Source: Colias croceus
Taxonomy: Eukaryota; Arthropoda; Insecta; Lepidoptera; Pieridae
Reading direction: 5' to 3'
DNA length: 64,000 nt
Assembly (NCBI RefSeq): GCF_905220415.1
Contig: NC_059537.1
Coordinates: 7,199,622-7,263,621, forward strand
Below the pieces are notes generated by a model that saw nothing but the letters and a program-made list of their open reading frames with translations, did no database searches and was not told where the DNA came from. Both the position numbers and the translations under genes were made by a program. Each line of letters starts with the position of its first letter. Position 1 is the first letter of the stretch. This document shows, in pieces, positions 37,101-50,145 of this stretch.

Positions 37101-40100
37101 TCGGAGTGAGTGTGTTTTCGGAAACATGTAAGTGAGCCACGTGCGGAGGACACGCGGAGGGCGCGGAGTCGCTCGCGATCCACTCTCACATTCACCGCGC
37201 AACAATGCGAGCCAAATAGAATTTAATATTCATAGAGACGACGTACGATTCACTGAATTCATCGCTCGCACCTTGGACCCGAGCCCCGCATATAAAAGAC
37301 CTTTCTTGAGCCCCTGGGTATACTTCAAATAATTCGTCTCGGAATAGCTGCACTTCAAAAGTAAAGGAATAGAAATGGAGAAAAAATCCATGCGTTGTTT
37401 CATGATACGGCGAAATTGAAAATACCGCCGCCGTCTTTAGGGACGTCCGTGAGCTTGAAATAATGTATCCAATTTCTGATGGAGGAAATATTTAAGATTT
37501 TGCAACGAAACGTGATAGATTTGTATCGAAGTAGTTTGTTTACTTTGTATTGTAGAACTAGTATGTTTGTAAAGCCTTTACCTGTATTTCATGAAATAAT
37601 TCTCTTTCATCAAGTAGAACCACGCGACATGCCAGAGTCCGTGGAGCAGGACACAAACATTCCATCATCTTGATGTCTTATTCTTGTGTATATTGCAGCT
37701 TTCTTTTCATCTGTAACAATTTATAATCAGTTAATTTAATAACAAAGAAAATAATAAAAAAATGTAAACATTTTGTACAATAATTAATTCTTAAACGCGT
37801 CATTTGGAGCATTCAGCATGCAGACATTATACATTCGCGGTTACGATGCAATGTTTATCTTGTGCATTGCTCAGGTATTCCAAAACATGAATGTTACGTA
37901 CATTTTCTCGCTCAAAGCTAAAGTTGTTTGAAGGCAATTACGGAGTTATTTGCAGCGAGACTCAATAGTAAAATCACCAAAGGGTTGGTCGAAACCAAAT
38001 ATATCCTCGTTAAAAGTTAGTCCAGGGAAACGCGCGCACCGCTTTCTGTTTTAACAATTTTATTTTAATTAGTAGCAGCGCCCGCCCTAATAGGCGGATT
38101 TGATTTGACGGGATTTTTCAAGCTCACGTTTGCATACAATTTTATTAGTGAGTATTGATGGACGCGTATTGTGCCCGGGGAACGCCAGACTTTCCGCGAC
38201 TAAATTGAACTTTCCCTTTTCAGACTGCACGTTAATAAAAATCATACAACGCCGCCCTATTCAAATACGTTGTAAAATTAAAATGTTGATTTTTTAAACA
38301 TTAAACTTATTCTCTGCTGGATACCTGTAAAGGTGGCAAACAAATATCATTAAAACTGTGAATGTAGCGCAACGCGAACCTTCTAACAACTGAGTAAAGT
38401 GAGAACTTGGAAACAAACAACAAAGACGGCAATACGAGCTATTAATCCGGACGATCCTGACAGAGATTAGTGCTCCCACTATTGACCCCACACCGAAGCT
38501 GCCGCCCCCACGCGTAGAAAACATTTCCCGCCATTGTCTCAACAAGAAGAAAATGTGATTTGACATTATAACTTTTTCCTACGATCAGGCTTGAACACGA
38601 AAATTTATGAGGGCATGAACCAAACATTGACTAAATTATGATGTTCTCGTGTAAAGCGGCTATAAACTGTTAGAGCATAAAATTAGTATAATCATATTTA
38701 TTTATTTAGTCACACGATAGAAATAATTACAGAGGCCTAGAAATATCCTATTATTCGACAAAACTTTTTACTATTCCTTCCAATCAATCTATAAAATGTT
38801 TTAATTCGCACAATTTAAAATATTTCACTTTTTTATATTAGCTATAATAATAATAACCTCTGAATACAATCTTGCAATGATTTTAAAGACGCATTTGGTT
38901 TCTGATTAAAAAACGGTAAGAAGTAATCGTATGATGGACTTATATGCGCCTTCAGTAAGAGACAATTACATCGCGGCGGTTACCGTTGCAATTTCCCACT
39001 TCTTTGTTCATTAATTCCTATCTTTTATGATGCACATGGGAATGGAATGAAAGCAATCATTATATTTCATTTCTCTTACTCTGTTAAAATATTAATGGGA
39101 ACATAACACCAACACTTTAATTATGTTTAATTTATGAAATACTCATTCGCAGGAAAGCTTCAACAAAATCTTTGAATTCAGCATTTGTCGTTGTTAGCAT
39201 AAATAAATTACTTTAAATTCAAATTAAACGTAAGGAAAACGTTAAAATTCCTCGCGCGAGGCCCGTCTTCTTGTTATTTGTCAATTCCAGCGGTGGCAAT
39301 AATAATTCAATACGTAAGGAATTATACAAAATATGCGAAACTGTTCAAAAACAAAAGACACTGTATATATCTCATCTATCTGTATATCAGGACTAGTAAA
39401 ATAAAAAATTGCATGCTGCATATTGAATTTGATATTTTGATTTTCCGCCTAGGCAGAAGACTGAGGTTTGAATTCCGTTTTGTGTTCGAATTATTTCTAT
39501 TTTTTAAGAATTTATATGCCGCATATTGATAATAATATACAGTATATTACATTTTAAAGTGATTTATTGTAGGCTATTACTCATAATGAAAAAGTACTTC
39601 TTGATAAGGAGTGATACGGATATGATCTTCCCGTATCTAAAGTGCAAGTAAAATATGTTCAAGCCCGAAGCTTTTTCTATATTACGGTGCTCAAATTATC
39701 CTTTAAATGCAAAATATTAATATTGCACACAAGAGGCTAGAATTGCTTCTCGAATCGAAAGTAGAACCACGGAAATGCTTCACGCTATGTTATGATAGAA
39801 TATTTAATTTAAAGGTAATATGTATTAAAATAAAATTTAAATTTAAACCAGTATTAAGTTACTTAAATATTGCACAATAACAAAGATTATATTTACTTAA
39901 ATAAGCTTTGTAATTATAGAAATCATAATTATTTATTACCGCCGTTACAACATAAATTAAAGAAGTAGGGTAATCCAAAAGGTAAAGTCTACAACATTAG
40001 GAAAAGCTCAATGTGTTATTTTTTTACCAAAATTAAGCAATCGGTTTAAAAAATAGCCCGTTATTTGTTACTTATAATATGTATAATTGATAAAAAATAC

Positions 40101-40365
40101 CATACATACCTTAACCTAGCATTTCATTATTATCGGATTTTAAATATGTATAGCAGTGTTTTAATATTAAAGAAAGTATCTGAGAGAAAGTAAAGAAATC
40201 ATAATATTAAAACTATGCCAATTTATAACTGTATATATCTATAAATTATAGTGTTATATCTTCTTTTAATCATCAAGAGATAAAATATGTAAATATACAC
40301 CAAAAGTTGAATAAGCGAGTTCAGTGTTCATACTTAATCAGTATAATTATGTTTTTGAATTTTTA
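34166..40365. other. Non-coding stretch, probably first intron or upstream flank
   Basis: Six kb with no supported coding exon. GC-richer spots at 37132-37205 and 38500-38530 have open frames but no family match, and I did not find a FERM N-terminal exon on the minus strand. Confidence 0.4.
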
Positions 40366-40680
40366 TACTAGCTGACCCTGCTCATTTTTGAGAGTGCGTG
40401 AAATATACTACCTACCATCAATAAGATAATAAGTAACAAGTGATAACTGCGTTAAAAACAACCGACTACAAACTTGCACTTGCAAAAATGCCCATAAAAT
40501 AAAAACTACTGGGCCTATCCGAATAAAATTTTTATGGGACCAATTCGACACCATCCCGCATCGAACAAAAAAAGAATCACGTAAATCGGTTCAGAAACAA
40601 CGGAGTAATCGGTGTACATACATAAAAAAAAAACATACCGGCCGAATTGATAACCTCCTCCTTTTTTTGAAGTCGGTTAA
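40366..40680 (-). repeat. Lepidopteran dispersed repeat ending in 'accgacttcaaaaaaaggag'
   Basis: On the minus strand it begins 'ttaaccgacttcaaaaaaag' with 'gaggaggttatcaattcggc', runs through 'cgatttacgtgattcttttt' and ends in 'gggtcagctagt'. Part of the start recurs at 57838-57885. Confidence 0.7.
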
Positions 40681-43600
40681 AAAGTGTAGATAGCTTACCA
40701 AACAACAATCGATCTTCAAATGTGTCGTGAAAGTAAGAAGGGTTAATTCAACTACGAAAAAGAGACATCAAGTAAAACTGGCTAATTAGCTCTACATTGA
40801 TGTGTCAGTCCCAGAGCGCTAATAAAACTGATTTACACCTTTTTTAACTTATAATATACCATTAACAAACTATAAATCGTAATTTGCATATTGTATAATA
40901 TTAACACAAAATAAATAAATATAATTAAAAAAGTTTTATGCTTATAAATCTTAATATTCTCTCAGTTACACAGGGCTAATAAAGTCTTTTACTACCTTCT
41001 TAAGCCTTTGTCATAACTTCTTCACGACTTATTAAGCTTACCTTTTCATTCATTTTATAGAGACTCGTGTTGTTTTGCTAAGTATTAGAAGTGTGTAGGC
41101 CTATAATTTTTATATTATTTAATCTATAATATAATAGTTAATAAACATATTACATGGAACAGATATTTTTTAATATATCAGGAATCCTAAAACGGAAATG
41201 AAAACACTAAAACTAATATAAATAACATAGACTTACTTATTTTAATCCACAACAATAGATATCTCTAATTATTTTGAATTCTATCAAACTCTATCACCAT
41301 ACAATTAAGACCGACTCTATCTGTTCGTGACGCTTAAGCTTACTGTAAAATATTCGAAACATCATATTTAACTTACGCAATGTAAAATTTACATTGCAAT
41401 TTTTCATTTATTCCGCTCAGTGTAAATTAGAAAATGAAATATGAATTCAAATATAAAAATGCACCGTTGTAACCGGTTTCATGTTACGTAGCGCGTACTA
41501 ACATACCCCTTGAACTATTACTTGTGTGCCCAACAGTGAATTTGTTTAGAGCCGTGTGGTGTGTGCCCGGAGTCGCGATTAGTATGCGCAAAGCAGACGC
41601 GTGACGGCATGCACTAGCGTCCGCCCGTACTTTAGTCTACCTCGTGTTATCGTCATAATATGATCTGCCCAGTGGTTACAATCGGGTGCGATGCTCATGG
41701 ACTGACTATTGAATATAATGTATTTATTAACTAATATTGTTTGTTTGTTTCCATGGATGTTGTGGTATTTATATTTGCAATAGCAAGTAATAATTTGAAC
41801 TGCAATTTGATATTTAGATGTTGGTAATGAATAGATTGCATTCGCGTTACTAATCTAAGTAGTTAATCTAAAAGTAACTTTTAATTTTTCTTCCCTATAA
41901 GAAATAAACCTTTGTAGCATTAAAGAGTTGTTAAAACATGTACCGATAGCTGTTGTATTATGCCCACGCTCCATAGGATACATTTATAGATAGATCTGTG
42001 TGAGAGATAGAGTCAATACTCAATGACATACGTTTGACTAACAGAACGTGAATTCATTTATGCTACCGTCAATTTGAATGGATAAAGTGCTTTGATGAAA
42101 TCGAAATATTTTGATTGCTAAAACTAAATAATAGGACGATAGAGATAATTTTCCAATCTCTATAAAAGCCTTTCAATGAGCAGCATCGTTATTCGCTACC
42201 AGACATACTGTGCTTTTAATTTGCATATTTCTCTATTTGTTCGCTGAGCGAAAATATTTAGAATATCATAATGTAGCATAATTTTGCCGGGGTTAAACGA
42301 AAACAAAAGATAAACAGAACGGTTGGCTACGCAGTTTCAAAGACAAAGCTCCTATTACGACTTAGAAGTGAGTCATAATTGAGCGAGTTAATAAGAGTTG
42401 TAAGGAATGAATAATTTATGTAACGTAAAAGTAATTTTGCGAACGAATTTCAGTGTGGTCGTTGTTACAAAACGTTGAGATTGAATTGCGCCTACATATT
42501 AAGTCAAATGACCCAGCTCGAATTTTATGCGCAATAAGTCACTCGCAATGTGCGTTGCATGTTGTTGTAGACACGCGTTATAGGAGGTGATGTTTCACGT
42601 TAGGGAATAAATTGATCCGAGAGGCCATATCTCGGCGGGCGGACGTCGTAAAGTTGGCACGCTGTATGACTGAGGCCACACTTTACGCGCTTCCAAACGT
42701 TAAACCTGTTATCCTCTCACCTATTCAAGATTTAGATATTATCATCCAGAAGTACATTTAAATCATTTCCTGAAAATACTGTTACCCCCTGTCTGTTTTT
42801 TAAAGCGTATAAAAAATAAAGGAGATGACGCAAAGCATACAAAAACAACGGCCGCTGTGGAATTCAAATTACTTATAAGTGGAACGTCTGTGTTGTATTT
42901 TTCATTTATTTGTTTCTTTTTTGTTTACACAAATTATTCCGGGATAGTGATGACTGATGATATCATCTTTCAAAAATTATATCAACAGGATTTTAATAAT
43001 AAATGGATAAATATTAAACAAATACAATGTATCTAATATAAAGTTAACAAATGACTTGGACTAGAGTACTTGCTTGGAAAAGAGCCAAAAGCACGAATTG
43101 CTTACGAATGATATAACATCGGCGACATACGTTGCTCGAGCAAATTGCTTAAAGTGCTTGTGAATTTTAAAAAGTACCAAATAGTCGTGTAATAAAAAAG
43201 AATTCAAATCGGAGCCAACAAATATAAGGTGCTATTAAGAGAATTGTTAACTACAGTTTTGACTTTGAAGACGGACGTTGAGATGATTTTTTAAGTTGTG
43301 GATACGTTCATTATTATGAATAATTTCTCGGCTCTCAAATTACGGCAGGTAGCCCGGGGCGATCTCTCTCGTAACAATCAGAAGAACAGAGCATGTGAAG
43401 GCTCACCTCCGTACGCCGGCTACTCCGCCCACAGTTTAAAATTCTCAAAAGAGGCCTGGGAATTAACTAGTTCGCCGTACTGATTTTATTATAGAGTAGA
43501 TCATTAAACATACTACGAGATCGAAATAGATTACTATATAATAAGTGTGTGCTCTTTATTTCCAATGATAACTGCTTATTTGGAGCTGGGAAAAAATTAA

Positions 43601-46600
43601 CGTTTATGGCAGGGTAAATTTAATTGATTGACATGATTAAATATCTTTTTTTCTTATTAAAATATAAATGCCAAAGTTTATTAATTCTGTGTATTATGAA
43701 AATAAGCCTATCATTTCGACCTCAAGGTGTAAGTCGTTAGTATAATAAAATTTAGCTAGCTTAGTACGTTTGGACTTTGGGGGCAACAGGGGTTAAGTGA
43801 GCAACTAACGAAGAAGAATAATTTAAAACATCAAAGCTTGCACGGCACTCAGGCACTTTGTGAAATAAGGCAGGTCCTCAGCATTAAATGTTTCAAATTA
43901 AACGGATCGTCACAATTTCATCTAAGTTCTGCAACAATGAACTAAACATCGTCGTTTCCAGTCTTCGCGATTCGGCAGCCCGCATAACAAGAGGTTAAAT
44001 TAAATAACAACGAAACTTTGAGAATCTCACCGTCTGAAGTGGTGTAGCGTGAAGCGGATGGAACGATATTAGTTCGATTCCTATTGGAAGATCTGACCGC
44101 AAACTGTTCGTGACGGGCTCTCAAATACGTACCGAGTAGACTTCCCCGCTTTTGCGTGCCAGTTCACACAATAATTAAGAGGTGCTTTTTATACAGGAAG
44201 CTTATAAAATATGACACAATTTTATTTTTATTTTTTCGGCTTTTGTCAACTTTCGAACCATCTTTCTAATAGAGTTGGTATATTGTTTTCTTCAAAGTTA
44301 TAAATATCAAAATTGATAGAGTCGACGACAGTATAATACAGGGAAGATTGCCTTAGTATCGGCCAAATTATACAACGTCTAGTCTATTTGCGCGATCATC
44401 ACTGAATTTCGAGCGTTGTGACCGACACAATTGAATCTGCTAATCGGAAATGGGCATTGTCCGACGGAGGTACCTTTGTAGTAAATGCATGACAATCACG
44501 CCGCGCCCACGCTCTTCGTCGATTTAGCGCGAATAGCCTGTGATATATACATATGAACTGTGCAATACATTTATAACATTTAACTGAATACTAAATGTAA
44601 CTCACATTGAAGTCAATAAAACAAGGTATTTTATTAATAAACAAATTATAAAATGAAATAAAGTTTTCATTCATTCGTGTTACAAAATTCAGCAAACTAA
44701 AATTTAATCCAAACAGCACTTAACAAGCTCCGCATACGAATGTAAAAAGATATTACATTATGTTAATATTAACAAGTTTATTTATTTCCCCTAATTTATT
44801 CGAGACACCATCAAAGCGTCAATAAAAGACGCTAAAATATGCGCATTTTTCCCAACTTCATTTTTAAAAGAAATTACATAGTCAAGACTTTTTACAAGAA
44901 AAACATCTACATTTTTGGTTACAAGGAACAATGGCATCAAAGAGGAATTTGAAGTTTATAGCCCTTAAACCGCGATTAACAAATCGAAATGGGGACAAGA
45001 GGACCCTCGACCCCAGAGCGAACCTGCCAGCACTCTCGAGCACAAGTAAACCAAACCAGCAAGCGATTAAAGATTTTATAGTAAAATACGCAAACACTCA
45101 ATGAAGGATTCATTAAAATGTTTTTAAACGAAATCCAATTAACCTTCAATTTCGCAACAGTTTCGTGATTGACGACTATAAAGTATAAAGTAAGAAAGTA
45201 AGAAAAGTAAAATGTATTTAATTTCGATTTTGTAATTGAATTTCTTTGATTGACATACTAAATCTGGACAGATCATTTAAATGCAGTCAGTTTATAAATA
45301 TTAAGTAACAAGTCTTAAGTACATGTATTTACCTAATATAAATGTTAATTAGGTAGTTTTTTTATATTTTCTTAGACATAATTATTTTGTAGGTATGAGA
45401 AAATTTTTTAATTCAAATAAATTTTCTTTGGAACGAGAAAGTTTCAATTGGATGATATTTCAACAGCATATTTTCAGCATTGTATTTTAAATATAGTGCA
45501 TCAGTTAAATCCTATATTTTTATTGCCCGCATTTTACACGGATTTCAAGAACTTTTGTAAAATATAATTTTAGTGTAGAGTTTTATTTGAATTAGTGGGA
45601 GTATATCTGTCTAGATATCTGTGGTCTGGGGCCAGAGAAATAATTGCAAGAAATCAATATGGTGCATGTTATATAATAACTTACTTCCACGGCGTGGATT
45701 TCGTATGGGAACCTTAATCTCCGTAAAGTAAATCGTATAAATAACATAAAAACGAATCGTGTAGATCGTATCGAATATCGATACATTACACTCATTAAAA
45801 ACCAGAACTTTCGATACGACGACTTCCCAACGATCATCATTTGAAAGATGAATAAGGAAACTCCAGTAATTGCTAGTTGCCACGGCTATAATTGCTTAGT
45901 TACACATTGTTCAAGATATATAAATTAATGTTATTTCAAAAATAATCCAGATTTACATTTATACGAATCGTCTGTAATTCCTTGCCGTTTTCATATATGA
46001 AAATGTATGAGCGTTGGTTTAGGGTCTAATAAGTTGAGTGGGTGGGTTTATTACTTCACCTCCCTATTTCCTGAAATTCAAATACTAAATACATCTAAAT
46101 CCCCTGTGGAACATAGAGCTTTGCTATTCTGTAGCTATTTGAATCACAAAATAAAATAAATCATGAAATATATTTAAAAAATAGATTTACTGATTAAGGG
46201 GTGAAAGTCATTAAGATCAGAGTTTCGATGGTATTTTTAACTATTCCTAGCTAAGTATTTTGTGCTATTGCTATCTTTCCTAACTACTGCTACTGCCACG
46301 ACTGATATTAACTTTATAAAGAAATTTCCTAGGTATTTTTCTTTCTGACTTAATATTAAGTACACCTTCCATTAAAGAATTAAATTAATGAATAATATAA
46401 AAATATCTAATTAACTTACGCACTCTGTGTCTGATAAACATTTCTCACTTGCCGAAATCATTTAGTTTATTAAACTTCCATTTTATAGGAAGGGTTTCTT
46501 TCCGGGAAGCGGCTACTACATATTTCACCCTTTAAATCATCTAACCTCGGCTGGCTCTCCAACAAACTGATAAATAAATTATTGCTACAAATTATTTCGT

Positions 46601-46829
46601 AATATGGAAGTAATATAGACTTCTTTTCTGAATAAATGAAGACTAATAATAATCGATTACCTACCTATAAGGACATACATTTTTTATATTATGTAGGTAT
46701 AATAAAAATGAGGAATGTTTTTTTTGTTCAAAATAAGATATTCGAAACTAAGTATTATAATGATGATAGAGAAGAACTATGAAATATTTCTTCTTTTTTT
46801 CAAGTGGCATAGAAACTTTAAAAAAGGTG
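40681..46829. other. Non-coding stretch
   Basis: No gene is supported. CpG-richer patches at about 41560-41645 and 42600-42690 could be regulatory, but nothing in the sequence shows this. Confidence 0.35.
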
Positions 46830-47111
46830 GTGGTTCTGTTACTTATGTTTTTTATCCTTTGGCGGTCAAAATCTGGCGCAGCCGGGAGTTGCGGCCAGCA
46901 GCGTATAAAACAATCCAACTCCGATTTTTTTTTATTTCGAACTTTAATAATTAATTGTTAAGGTATATCATAGTGGTTCTGTTACTTATGTTTTTTATCC
47001 TTGGGCGGTCAAAATCTGGCGCAGCCGGGAGTTGCGGCCAGCAGCGTATAAAACAATCCAACTCCGATTTTTTTTTATTTCGAATTTTAATAATTGTTAA
47101 GGTATATCATA
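46830..47111. repeat. 140-bp tandem duplication
   Basis: Copy 1 (46830-46972) and copy 2 (46973-47111) both run from 'gtggttctgttacttatg' to 'ttgttaaggtatatcata', with a few substitutions and a 4-bp indel. Each carries the GC-rich core 'ctggcgcagccgggagttgc'. The short open frames across them are by-products. Confidence 0.9.
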
Positions 47112-47301
47112 GGTACCTACCTATTCGAAAAATATTTGAAATTTTAATACCTACAGGTAGGTACATCGTAGGCACATTATATTTATATAGTATTTTATTA
47201 TCTTTGGTCGAAGGTAGGTAAGTAAGGCGGATATAAACTTTTTTTTTATCTGAGTAATATATTTTTGGTTTGTATTTTTTTATTAATAAAAATATGAGAA
47301 T

Positions 47302-47637
47302 AACTAGCTTCCGCCCGCGACTCCGTCCGCGCGGATGTCGGTCTTCTTCTTCTGTTTATTTTTCCATTTTGAGTAACTCTGACAATGACATCTTATAAAT
47401 ATCTATTGGACCCAAATACGGCTAGGCCTATAATAATGCGCAACGTGTGTTCGCGGTTCTGCAGAACGTCTATGGATAAAACTGTAAAAATTAAGATTAT
47501 TTTTTTTTCTACGTATTTTTCCAGGATAAAAAGTATCCTATTTTACGCCCAGGATACTAAGGTATAATTATACCAAGTTTCATCGAAATCGAACCGTTAG
47601 TTTTCACGTGATGTCTTCACATACAGACAAAAATTTT
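47302..47637 (-). repeat. SINE-like repeat, inverted
   Basis: On the minus strand it runs from 'gtctgtatgtgaagacatca' and 'cgatttcgatgaaacttggt' to 'gcggacggagtcgcgggcgg' and 'aagctagtta'. It is longer than the other units because of a middle segment around 47390-47510. Confidence 0.7.
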
Positions 47638-49639
47638 TTTAATCACATACCTAGGTAGGTATTTGGGTTTGGTATCGATCCAGTAACACCCCCTGCTAGG
47701 TATTTATTTTTTCAATATTTTCAATGTACAGAATTGACCCTTCTACAGATTTATTATATGTATATGAGAATAATTATACATTTTTATACCTTTACTGTTT
47801 CGGAATTTAATTCTCAATATGTACCTACTTTTCTTTCATTATAACCGAAAAATATAATGCGGATATCATGAACAAGACCCACGCTTAATATTATAATGGT
47901 ACATTGTAAATAATTGTAATCAATATTTCAATCACGAAATTTAAATGGTACATGAACACATGCATCGGTTGATATCTATTTAGTTATTCCTAATGGATTC
48001 CACAATAAAGGTTATTGTCCACTAATACGAAGCAGAGGGACGATTGGACTGTCAACGTTCAATTCAATTAGGTCAAAGACTGTATATGGCACACCAGAGA
48101 TATTTAATGTCTTCGTTATAAGGTGGTACAATATATTGTATAATAATAATCAGGGTTAGATAATATTATTATGCTTCTACTATTCGATGCCTGGCAGTCG
48201 ACCACCATAGCGGGCATTCAACTCAACCGTGGCCTCGCGGTGCCGATCCGTGTCCATTGCTTTTCACAACAATGCACTCTTCCAACTACCAAGGTAAGTA
48301 CCGACAGCAACCAATAATTCTTACTGCCTATAGTCTTCCACTCCCGCGCTCTGATTCACACAAATTACCCGTTATCATCACTTTACTGAAGGAAGTCTCT
48401 TCCAATTAGATACTCGAAACCAATTCAAAAACTTTATTCACTATTGTAAATTACATCTATACATGTACTACGGACGTACCTAGTTTATGACAATTTCGCA
48501 TTCAAATCGTACTTGTGGACATGAGTCGCGGAGCCGGTATTTTCTGGGTACACTTTCACGACACTTCTGAAGTCCAAGTTAACTTAATAATTTATCAAGG
48601 TTCCGTTGGTATAAAGTCCCTTTATAGTACATAAAACCTTCATTTTATTTTTCACACAAACATTAAGTTTATAAACAAAAGACAAGAGTCACGTTTACGA
48701 GTAACTCATGAGGGGGCGATATGCCACCTGTCACCGCGACGTACGAGTATTCACTGCCGGCCGCGGGCCGCGGGCCGACGGCTGGCGGCTGCTGATCCCG
48801 CTCGTCCTCCCGCGTTCACAACTTAGCTTGGGGCTCAACATACCCGTTGCTTTCAAACCAGTGCCAATACGAAACAATCTTAACAATGCGGTACACTGCT
48901 GCCTATCGTTCAATAATTTAAAGCTTCTGATATATTATACTCAGAAATGTATTAAGCTTTTTAGACTTTTGAAATATCTTCAAAAAGGACCGAAGATTGT
49001 TGTAAGGTTGTAAGAACTGAGAAGACTGATACTCAAAATGTAAAACATTTTAGCGCCATCTACTAAATATATGAAACATTATTCTTTTAGCGCCCTCTGT
49101 GATAAATCAAAAGAACTATAGAATAGAAGACATAACAAAATATAACACAGTTTGCATGAAAATGCCTAGATGGCGCTCAAATAAATTAGAAAATTACAAT
49201 TTTAATTTGAAAAAATCATTGAGTTACTACTTATAGAGGAGACACGACGAACTAAATCTGTGCGCCAAGATCGGCCGGCGGCGCGGGGCGGCTAGTGAGT
49301 CATAGATTAAGCGATGTCATCGACTGACCGCCATGCGAAGCCGCGAGGTGCTTTTTTTCAAAAAATATCCACAGTACAATATTTTCTAAATGTGTAAAAT
49401 TATTAATTTCCACTATTGAAATTTACGTCATGTAATATAATCTATCTAAACATCTTTCATACCAAATGCCATTTCTTAAATTTTTACTCTATGACAAATG
49501 ACGCAAAATGGCGCCCGCCAAAAATTTTGCTCGAACCAAGTTTTAAAAATTATTATCTAGTTAAGTAGGTACTTACCGATGAAAAGTTATTCCTTTGCAC
49601 TTTTCCGTATAATTTGTATTATTTGTGTCATATCGTAAC
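47638..49639. other. Non-coding stretch with two GC-rich patches
   Basis: Patches at 48708-48830 and 49255-49350 are much richer in GC/CpG than the surroundings and could belong to a promoter or 5' untranslated exon, possibly of the FERM gene. No start codon with a FERM-like continuation is present. Three AGATGGCGCT-type cores lie at 49052-49061, 49089-49098 and 49168-49177. Confidence 0.35.
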
Positions 49640-50145
49640 ACACACGAAGGCATATTTGATGAGTTTCACTTTAACCCAACAAAGACTTGTCGCCAAGCGA
49701 TTCGTCGTGTTCCGGCATGATGTTGGGTGAAGCCCTTCTGGTGAATGGTTGGGTCTGAACAGTAGCTTTGCATTTAAGAACCGAATCCAGTGCAGCAGTG
49801 TTTTTCTGCATCTGGCGTCTAGTCTTGGAGGGTAGCGGGATCCGAAGAAACGGTTTACCGCTGGCCGACCGCAGGTTGTAGGGGGCCCAATTAGTGGGTT
49901 AGCCACCCATGAAAGGCTGCCCCGCCGCCTGTGTATAATCCCGAGTTGGCTCCAACGTGCCGGTTGGCGACCGGAGGAGAGGACCTGTTGGCAATATTCG
50001 GGGGGTTTCGGGCGTCCCCGCAGTCTCCAAACTAGACCCCATCAATGTAGATCCTGCCTGTATTCGGGTGGTTCTATTTGCTAAGCCTCGTTCAACTACC
50101 AACAGTTCCCGCCTATTCACTCTACCGAACTAAAGAAATTAAGAA

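Noticed and set aside
37132..37332. GC-rich 66-codon plus-strand frame
   Set aside because: No splice sites or family match. It was considered as a host exon, but nothing supports it.
48708..49013. 101-codon plus-strand frame and the opposite minus frame over a GC-rich patch
   Set aside because: Checked for the missing FERM start exon on the minus strand; no Met-led frame with F1-lobe sequence is present.
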